Assembly (NCBI GenBank): GCA_033439265.1
Contig: JAVTVX010000034.1
Location: 17,436,501 to 17,500,500, forward strand
DNA: 64,000 nt
From: Dillenia suffruticosa
Lineage: Eukaryota; Streptophyta; Magnoliopsida; Dilleniales; Dilleniaceae
Reading direction: 5' to 3'
The position numbers and the translations under genes were made by a program. The notes beneath the pieces are model-generated. The model did not search any database. It was not told the DNA's origin and saw only the letters and a list, made by a program, of their open reading frames with translations. Of this stretch, positions 56,243 to 64,000 are shown piece after piece (positions within the stretch are counted from its first letter, which is position 1; each line of letters starts with the position of its first letter).

Positions 56243-57735
56243 ACATGTAATAGTGATGGAGAATGTGTTAGAAAGAATAGTGGGACAGGCAAGAGGCAAA
56301 CAGAAGAAGTGGGAGAGGAAAATGAAAAACCAATAGAGATTAAGCAAAGGGAGGCACAAAAGAACATGATGGACAACCATCTAGTTTTCAGGCCTTTACT
56401 CTTGAAATGATTTAGGAAAATTGGAAAAGATTGAGAAGAGACAAATTCTATAAAATCAAATGAGTTATGTCCTGAAAATGGAATTTCAAAGGGTTAACAA
56501 TAGATTGGACACCATAACAAAGGAAAAAGGAAAATCAGCTCGTGACCCTAAACCTTTCCATTCCTACTAATTAGTTGTTGTTAGTTTATGTTTTGATTTA
56601 TGTTGACTGCTGTGTTGATGTTCTATGTCATCTAGAACTTTATACCTTGGTACTTTATATTATTTAAATGATGCTCTAGTTGTGAACTCTCTTTAAGTTT
56701 TGAATTCTTTTGATTTCAGAAATGCACCCGTGATTGTTATCTTGTGTTATTTCAATTTTCATTCCTTGAACTAAGTCTATACTTTATTCACTATATTGCT
56801 GAATTTAATTGTTGCTTACTGCTGATACTGTTGATCAATGTCGTTGTTTGCTCATACATTATGTTGGTTATAGTTTATAGCACTTGGTACTAGTCATTAT
56901 TGTGTCTGCTGGATTTTAAGTTTATAGTACTTGGTTATAGTTATTGTATTTGCTATATTTATTCTGAAAATGACCAACGGTTAGTTGTTGGCTTGTTTGC
57001 TAGATTGATGAAAAGACGTTGATGTTTAGTACTAGTCATTATTTGAGGGGGAGGAAAACTCTATGCATTCTGAGTATATGCATGCTCAACGGTCTTGTTA
57101 TGAATTCTGATTGTATTGAGGAAATCATTGATGGGGAGTACAGGTACATATATGCAAAGTAGAGTTAGAAGCTTGTTTTGTTTGCTTTAGAATTATTTTG
57201 CACTTGCTTACTCTAGTTTCTCTCAAAAATAGGTCTACTTGACCTTATTCTTGGGACATTTTTGTTTTCCCAAGTTTAAACTTGATCCCTTTTTTATTGA
57301 TGTCAAAAAGGAGAAGGAGAAGGAGAAGAAGAATAAAGAATCAATGGTAGATAGAATGAAGAATCAATGGCTCTATGGTTATTACTTGTGTATTAGGACT
57401 AGTTAGGACCGGTTAGCAGGAGGCTGGGTTGAGGAGACATTTGGTGATTTAGAGTGATTTGCTGATATCAAATAGTAACACGGGAGTGAGGAAGGCTGGG
57501 TTGAGGACTGATTTGGTGATTTGCTGTGATTTTCTTATATCAAATGGCAACACGAGAGTGTTAAGAAATAGGCAATGGCTTAGTGTGATGAAACTAATGT
57601 AAATTAAAGTTGGAAATGGTTCTACTAGAATGGTTCTACAAGAATGGTTTTGAAATTGACAAGTTAAAATTTTCAAAAATTTAAAATCAATATGCTTAGG
57701 AGCCTTAGATAAGTATGTCGAAATTTTGTTATCAT
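56243..57735 (+). other. Sirevirus 3' non-coding region
   Basis: Follows the envelope-like frame. Remnants of its tail (GTGKRQTEEVGEENEKPI, 56282-56335) lie in another frame. The rest is non-coding, T-rich, with GTACTTGGTTATAGTT repeats near 56880-56950 and a 72-bp tandem duplication at 57421-57560. Confidence 0.6.
57421..57560. repeat. 72-bp imperfect tandem duplication
   Basis: AGGCTGGGTTGAGGA begins the units at 57421 and 57493. Both continue with TTTGGTGATTT, then ATATCAAAT and AACACG-GAGTG. Confidence 0.88.
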
Positions 57736-57749
57736 AAAAAGGGAGAGAT
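57736..57749 (+). other. Polypurine tract of Sirevirus-like element
   Basis: AAAAAGGGAGAGAT directly precedes the 3' LTR. Confidence 0.8.
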
Positions 57750-59532
57750 TGTTGAGAATAATAGATTTTGATAATGATACAAGAAATAAATAAGAGAAAA
57801 ATAAATTTAAATGTATTATAAGGCAAAACTGAAAATTACTAAGTTTGCAGACCTTGTCGATATGTTCTTGGCACACAATGATCTGCCCCTACATGTCCAC
57901 TAATTTTTAGAGCCATGTCAACCAATCTTAGTAATATTTTGAACATGTTGACATATTAATAACCTTTGATGACCTGTATGAATCAAATATCATTATTGCC
58001 AAATAAGATTATGTCGGCAATCTTGAAAATATGTCGATCTAATTTAAACACTCGCATCTTGTCAACCTAAGTGAAAGTTTATCAACTTGTCTTATATGTC
58101 GACCTGAATTGAACTATACATCGACCAATTGATATCAGGTAGATAAATTTAATATCTCAGGTCTACCAATTTCAACGATGTGTTGACTAACAATTACATA
58201 TGTCAACAAGTATTAAGCAAAATTTAATAAAAATGGGTCGACATACTTGACAACTTGTTAACTTGATTTATCTTTTGTTTAGGAACTACACAATGATCTA
58301 CATTTCAATTATGTCGACACCTTTAGCACGTCGACCAATTTCAAATATTAGATCCACCAATTGAACGTAAGAATAGGATTGTGTCGATGAGGACATAGGA
58401 TATGTGACCCATCCCTATGTATCTCAATGTGTCGACCAATTAAAATGCCTTGTCCACTAATTTATTCCAAAAAGATTCACGTTGACCTGAAAATCACCAA
58501 CATGTCGACAAAGGTTGATTGGTTTCTAATTCAGACATGTCGATATTTAATTAAAACCATAATGACATACCAGAACATATCGACCAATTTAATCTTACAA
58601 GTCCACTGATTTAATTTAAAACATAACTTTGTCGACTTAAGTTTTTACCATGTCGAACTGATCAAGAAAATTCACAATACAAAAATAGGTCATTGTGTTA
58701 ATTAAGGTTGTCGATCTAAAATTATCAAAAACCAAAATTTCGAAACTAATTTGAATATAATGGTTCTCTCTTTTCTGATCTATCTATTCATTCCTTTTCT
58801 ATCAAATGCTAACATTTAAATGCAATAAAATCATCTCTCAATTTGTCAAAAAGAAAGTGACGCTAGTGAAAAAATAAAATTTTAGTATGAAACAATGAAC
58901 TATTGTAGGATATTAATTGACAAACATTTATGAGTAACGTTCGACTTGAGCAATCACACTACGGGCCTCTTCAATACCACAATAAATACCAGAGAGATAA
59001 GATTTGGAGGGTGAATGCTCTATTCAAGATCTGAATGATTATGAACTCACTGCATTTACTATTCTGTTTTAAATTCATACACTATGTTTTTCACTTTAAT
59101 TTTTTCTTGAGTGTAATCATTTGTAAAAGTTAAGTTTATCTAATCCGAAAATTTAAACCTCATATTTTAGACCTTTCTCTCTTACCTGTATTGAGAATTC
59201 AAAAGATTAGAGAGCGTGTCATTATTTTGAATTTAGAGAGAGAACCAATCTGTAAGATTGGGATAGTAGTATTTGAGAAGAAACACTGTAAAGTTCTAAT
59301 TTGAATCTTCAATTAAGTTTGTATCAATAAATTGATAGTGAAAAATCTAGAAAGAGTTTGGGAGTGGACACAGTTGTTTTGGTTGAATCACTATAAAAAC
59401 CTTCGTATGTTTCCTATTTTTCAATTCAAACAACCAAATGCTACTATTATTCTCATTTTTAAAATACCTTAATAGTGAAAATTTTCTAAAAGTATCTTTA
59501 TACAACTATTCACCACCATTAATTGAGTAACA
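57750..59532 (+). repeat. 3' LTR of Sirevirus-like element
   Basis: Starts TGTTGAGAATAATAG and ends GAGTAACA. It is colinear with 48166-49892 but clearly diverged, with many C/T and G/A changes in the GTCGAC words, so the insertion is older than the gypsy in GAMYB. Confidence 0.9.
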
Positions 59533-59779
59533 ATATTTGAGGTGGTTGGACTCATTAAATGAGTTGTAATGCCTCTTCATAGCTTTTGAATTTTTGATTG
59601 CCAGAACACCTTAGTTGAGAGAGTTTTTCTACTTGGATGATGGATGGTGCTGCTACACAAGCCCATGAGTGCCAAGTTGACAAAGTTGTCTTAGCCTAAT
59701 TAGCATATAGTGCTGGTGTTCAAATGCTTAGAGCACCAAGTCAATAGAGTTGTCTTGCTTGCTCAATAGATGGTGTTGG

Positions 59780-60689
59780 CACTATCAGAAAAAACAACAT
59801 TAGCGATGGAAATTTTCGTTACTAAAAGTAAAAAATCCGTCGCTAAAGGGTATTAGTAACGGAAAAAATCTGTCACTAAAAACGACCCCGCTAATTTTTA
59901 CCGATGGAAATCTACGTACGCTACCCACTCCCCCAACCCGCACCTGACCCGCTCGCCTGGTTGCCCCCTTGCTTTAATTTGGATAAAATGCCTTCAAAAT
60001 GTCTCCATCTTGCATCGAACCCTGACACACGTGAAAAATTATAAACAACAAAACTACCATACCAAAGTTAACTATATATCCATATTTTTTTATTTATTAT
60101 CTTTATTTCATATTTTTTATTAATAATAAAACAATATAAAATGATAATTTATAATAAAATAATAAAATAATAAAATAATAAAATAATAAAATAATAAAAT
60201 AATAAAATTTAAGCTTAAAATAAAATAATAAAAAATTTTTTAAAATAAAATAATATTATTCTTTTACAAAATAAAAATAAAAATAATTATTAAAAAATTA
60301 AAAAAAATTAAAAAAAATTAAAAAAATTAAAAAAAATTAAAAAAAATTAAAAAATTAAAAAATAAAAAAAAATGTCGCTAATCCGTCGCTAATAGCTGTA
60401 CATATAATTTTGTTTTATTTTTTTTTCAACAAATCAGTGACGGAAAATTTCCGTCACTAAAAATTCCGTCGGTAATCCATCGCTGATAGGTTTACAATTT
60501 TTTTTCTGGTTTAGGGTTTATCGATGGATTTGTAACGGAAATAATTCTATCATTAATTTTCATTACTAATTCATCGCAAATCTTTTAGTATTCTATCATA
60601 CGTTAATCCATCTCAAATTCATAACTATTAGTGACGGATTTTTATCAATTGATAATTTTCTATCACTGAAGTCGTGTTTTTCGATAGTG
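59780..60689. mobile_element. Non-autonomous CACTA element
   Basis: Starts CACTATCAGAAAAAACA and ends TGTTTTTCGATAGTG, inverted ends with few mismatches. The 3-bp duplication TGG flanks it at 59777-59779 and 60690-60692. The interior has CCGTCGCTAA and GACGGA words like the first CACTA element and a long low-complexity core (60120-60370). No transposase. It shares its subterminal vocabulary with 2857-3588 but differs in ends and core, so it is another member of the same family group. Confidence 0.86.
60120..60370. repeat. Low-complexity A/T array inside CACTA element
   Basis: First about ten units of AATAAAAT, then about eight units of TTAAAAAAAA. Slippage-type repeats. Confidence 0.85.
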
Positions 60690-60839
60690 TGGAGTTCAAA
60701 CCTAGAGCACCAAGTTGACAAAGTTATCCTGCTTGGTCAATAGATGGTGTTGCGGCACAAATGTGAGGGCATCAAGTCGATAGGAGCAAGCTATTTGGTC
60801 CACTTGATTTTTTTTTTTTTTTTTTTGGTCTTGTTTTCA

Positions 60840-61010
60840 AGGGTTTGATCATTTTTTCCTTTACTATTTTACCTATACGTCTAGTCATATTCTTTCTACA
60901 TAGAAAGCAGGCTCATTAGTAGAATTAAATATTGCCCCTTCCTCTTTTAGATTTTTACCACCATTGCTTCATTTTTAGCAAATTAAAACTTACTTTTGTT
61001 AATCATCAAA
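60840..61010. other. T-rich spacer, nothing recognised
   Basis: A 20-T run at about 60809-60827 and AT-rich sequence; no frame or element edge seen. Confidence 0.4.
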
Positions 61011-61930
61011 ATCAATGTGTCAATTAGCAAGTTCACTTGATGTAAAAAAGGATCCATTTTGACGTGGGAATGGTGATGAAGTGACTCTTGGTTTTGAAGT
61101 ACCATATTCTTATGCTATTAGATCATTAATGTATCTTGTTGGTTATACACGATTTGATATATTATCTTGTGTAAATTGTTTAGCAAGATACAGTTCTTCA
61201 CTAACGAGAGTGGAATGGAGTCTGAACATGTACTTTGATACCTCTAATGAATAATGGATATTGGTTTGCAATCCTGTTGTACCCATGCAAGATGAATTGG
61301 CTATGCAAATGTGGGGTACCTTGCTGATCTACATAATGCTCAATCACAAATTCACATGTGATGATACAACCATTTCATGGTATTCTATGAAAGAAACTAT
61401 AGTTGTTACTTTTTCCAATCTTGGAGTTAGTCATACATGAGGCAAGTTGGGACTGCTACTAGTTAAAATAAGTGATTCAGGATATTCAAGAATTATGTGA
61501 TTTGTTATTAGGAAAAAGAAAAAAAAAATCAAAATCCTACAATTTTATATTAAGATAATACGGCCTGTATAACACAATAGAAGAAAGGGTATGTTAAAGA
61601 AGATCAAACAAAACGTTATCTCCCCAAATTTCTTTCACTTATGATCTCAAAAGAATGGTGATATAAGTGTTTTCAACTTATCTCTTTATGTGATAATCTA
61701 GCAAATTTATTTATCAAGATATTATCTATTATAATTTTTGAGAAGTTAATTCATAAAATTGAAATGTGTCAACTCATGAATTGTCAATGAGTTGATAAGA
61801 GGGGAGCACATAGTTCAAGTGATGTCATCAAAAGGGAGAGTATCTATATACTACATTTTTTTTTCCATCATCAAGATTTTATTTCATTGATTTTTCCTAG
61901 TAAAGTTATTAATGAGACAATTTCCGTTAC
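61010..61930 (+). pseudogene. Ty1/copia RT-RNase H end and 3' tail
   Basis: The plus strand gives LASSLDVKKDPF, GFEVPYSYAIRSLMYLVGYT and CVNCLARYSS (61025-61205), the end of a copia RT. Decayed RNase H residues follow, including a KxNVISPNFFHL segment near 61610 and an SLYVIIQIYLSRYYLL segment near 61680 (normally DNLADLFTKSLP). A purine tract GATAAGAGGGGAGCA is at 61795-61809, then a TTTTTCCATCATCAAG tail typical of this copia group. Heavily mutated. Confidence 0.72.
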
Positions 61931-62470
61931 AAGAATGATGCATTATTTTCGTTAATTAGTTTTTTATTTCACATGATTTTTTATAGTAAGTTACCTAATT
62001 ATTGTTAATTTTAAATAAAATTATTTAAATATTGTATTTTTTATTTTCCAAAAATATTGATTTCGTACTCTTAGATTTCAAAATCAACATTTTTTATGCC
62101 AATAATTTTTCTTTTAAAAAAACAACATAGTTTCGCACTCACAAAGTGCAAATTGGTTTTTCACTCTCAGAGTATGAAACTATCGGGCTAAATGCCCATT
62201 TCCAGTATGCGAAGTCATTTATCTATTTATGATGAACATCCAAAAAGGAGTATTTTAAATATCAAAATTTTTTGGGTAACCATATTTATCTAAGAATTTG
62301 TAAAGTTATGAATTTATTTTCCTCATTATAGAAATTTTTTTCCTCTATTTATGTCATATAACCAAAGATTATGTAATGCAAATGTAAGTTCAAAAGTAAT
62401 GTTTTTCAAATATTTTCTTGAAAACTTACAAATAAGGAGCAAAGTTTATAAGTGTATAAAAAAAAAAAAA
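61930..62470. other. Non-coding AT-rich stretch
   Basis: No coding frame recognised. Short self-complementary words such as TTTCGCACTCACAAAGTGCAAA at 62131-62152 are present but no element edge could be set. Confidence 0.4.
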
Positions 62471-62702
62471 TCAATTTTGTACGTATTGACTTCTACATGT
62501 GTATCAAATTCTTTCTTGAATTTGATGTATCTTTTTTCTGAGTTTTGCAACACTTTTGGATTTTGAGGGAACGCGCAAGGGATATTAGAATTTGAGTGAG
62601 TTCTCAAAGATGTCATTATTACATTTATTAATCTATTTTCAAAACTAATTTTTGTACATATTGTATTCTATATCTTTATTAAATTCTTTCTAGAATTTGA
62701 TA

Positions 62703-62739
<37 letters not shown>

Positions 62740-62855
62740 CTTTTTGAGTTTTCCAACACTTGGATTTGTGAAGAAGTGTCAAAGGGTAAGGTATTTGAAA
62801 TTGATTGCATTCTTAAATATGTCATTATTGCTTTTATTAATATATTTTCATATTA
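62471..62855. repeat. Imperfect tandem duplication of about 175-205 bp
   Basis: Unit 1 (from 62471, TTTTGTACGTATTG) and unit 2 (from 62645, TTTTGTACATATTG) share TCAAATTCTTTCT-GAATTTGAT, GAGTTTT-CAACACTT-GGATTT and ATGTCATTATT-C-TTTATTAAT. Unit 2 has gained a TA run and T tract (62700-62740). Confidence 0.85.
62700..62739. repeat. TA microsatellite followed by T tract
   Basis: About twelve TA units, then about 15 T, inside the second copy of the tandem duplication. Confidence 0.9.
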
Positions 62856-62859
62856 AAGA

Positions 62860-64000
62860 ACTCGAATATCTTGTGGACATAGATAAATAATGTCGAATCA
62901 CTTAAAATAATTGTATTTTATTATTTATTTTTGATTTATTATGGTTGTTATATTTATTATTTTCTTAGTATTTTTGAGTTATAGAATTATAATATTAACA
63001 TTTTATATTTTTATAATGATGAGTATTTGGTTATTATGTACACTTAAAAGGCTTTGAGGTGAGAGATGTTATGATGTTTTTAGAGTCACAACCTCATAAA
63101 TTATAATCTCAGGTTTTACAAGAAAGAGTGAAGGAATGTAATTTTTATGGTAAAAATAAAAATATTTAAGTAAAATGTCATATGCAGCCGTAGCTTTTGA
63201 CGGTTGGTTTCTGGGGGGGGGGGAGGTATCCAAGGCTTGGGATGCCATTGGCATCTTTATCTTATTTAGAAGGTTAATATGATGAGATAATAATAATAAA
63301 AACGTGCTCAAAAGATATGGGTGAACTTAATGGGGCTTTGGATTCATTCATGGTTTTCCCTAATGGCTAGGGTTTATACTATTGGCATCTATTCAGTTAT
63401 TTTGCACCCTCAAAGAGACCATCTCTTTGTCAGCTGGGGGATAGAAGTCCTAGAACGAGCCCTCAAGGTCCAGACCAAAAGTATGATTGCTTTCAAACAA
63501 TGCTTTGGAAGCAGAACCATTCTTTTTAATTTGCTGACCCTTTGTATGGGTGCAATGATGGACCATTCCCTCAAGGTCCCCAAACTTTTATATTAGAAAT
63601 ATTAGAGCAGAAGAAAATGCCACCTTTTCCTCAATTATTTTTGTTGACGTCTTCCTTATTCATATGGAAGTCTGAGAAAATGTGGAGAATGATCACCAAA
63701 TGTTAAGGCTAATAAATTCTTGTATGACATCATTGATAGCTAGTTATGTATATCTCTTCAAGCCAATAAATGAATGGAGCCCATGAAAAGAACCTAGTAT
63801 ACAGAAGGCTTGTGACACTGCTTAGGTCATTTGCCTGCAAGTTGGAATTGAGGGCCAGGAATAAAACATGCATTATCCAGAGAGAGAGAGAGAGGATATG
63901 GTCTTTTATGATCACAAGGAGCATGCCTTCAAGTTGCACAAATGTCTCGATCTTTTTTTCCTCCCAATGTCTCACGCCCACCTATTTCTGGTTCCGCTAG
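62860..64000. other. Right end of window, no supported gene
   Basis: ORFs of 70-91 residues occur on both strands (63321-63596, 63770-64000, 63730-63981) but none shows domain features and opposite-strand frames overlap. Base composition rises in GC after about 63320, and a 10-G run is at 63211-63220. This may be the edge of another feature beyond the window; nothing in view decides. Confidence 0.35.

Larger units (their letters stand above)
48166..59532 (+). mobile_element. Full-length Sirevirus-like copia retrotransposon (11.4 kb)
   Basis: LTRs of 1727 bp (48166-49892) and 1783 bp (57750-59532), a PBS after the first and a PPT before the second define the element. Order: gag with coiled coil, protease, integrase, RT, RNase H, and a further long frame (55297-56242) in the envelope-like position, as in the SIRE/Maximus lineage. 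Gag-pol has dozens of stops, whereas the last frame is largely open. Flanks are ATAAC on the left and ATATT on the right, so a target duplication is not evident; the insertion is probably old. Confidence 0.9.
59600..60790. repeat. Tandem repeat of about 75-80 bp, split by a CACTA element
   Basis: Units with AGAGCACCAAGTTGACAAAG, GTCTTGCTTG-TCAATAG and ATGGTGTTG occur at about 59640, 59710, 60700 and 60740. The second and third are separated only by the CACTA insertion. On the minus strand they may be the U3 of the antisense Sirevirus LTR whose other part is at 47646-48165 (inference). Confidence 0.75.

Noticed and set aside
63321..63596. 91-residue ORF at the right end
   Set aside because: No recognisable motif, surrounding ORFs overlap on the other strand, no promoter or splice context.
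1..64000. tRNA, rRNA or organelle-derived inserts
   Set aside because: No cloverleaf-like A/B box pair or organelle gene sequence was recognised by eye; a tRNA scan was not possible here.

Overview
This window is nuclear DNA from a flowering plant, most likely a woody eudicot. It is AT-rich and intron-containing, has plant-type LTR retrotransposons of both superfamilies, CACTA, hAT-like and Mutator-like DNA elements, and one recognisable plant gene. The species cannot be named from the sequence.

The only intact host gene I can support is a GAMYB-type R2R3-MYB transcription factor on the minus strand (coding exons 30056-29697, 27274-26263 and 20297-19990; 559 residues). All three exons join in frame at GT/AG sites, the R2R3 domain is complete, and exon 2 carries a miR159-type target site. 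The last intron holds an almost complete Ty3/gypsy chromovirus (20403-25978, LTRs of 412 bp, perfect 5-bp target duplication GAGTA) in the opposite orientation. The gene appears to have survived because the insertion lies between functional splice sites.

Layout. 1-1500: probable end of a non-autonomous LTR element. 1500-2760: antisense copia remnant. 2857-3588: CACTA element. 3739-10452: old copia split by a younger full-length copia (4647-9631, TSD GCTAT). 10440-14000: antisense gypsy. 14085-16560: antisense copia. 16681-17138: MITE. 17140-19490: spacer with microsatellites and a hairpin. 19490-31220: GAMYB gene with its intronic gypsy. 31220-33180: promoter side and intergenic DNA. 33190-34900: purine-rich region and antisense copia remnant. 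35068-40520: antisense gypsy remnant broken by an LTR-like block and a GC-rich long-inverted-repeat element (38036-38697, 10-bp TSD). 40520-48165: antisense Sirevirus-like copia (pol, gag, part of an LTR) cut by an LTR-like block and a hAT-like MITE. 48166-59532: a large sense-strand Sirevirus-like copia (11.4 kb) with decayed gag-pol and a long open envelope-like reading frame. 59780-60689: second CACTA element, inside a tandem repeat. 61010-61930: copia 3' end. 62000-64000: repeats and no recognisable gene.

Most of the window is therefore a layered record of retrotransposon insertions around one regulatory gene. I found no RNA gene, CRISPR array or wholly new coding system. The most unusual items are the chromovirus inside the GAMYB intron, the GC-rich fold-back element with G-quadruplex potential, and the long open envelope-like frame inside an otherwise dead Sirevirus.
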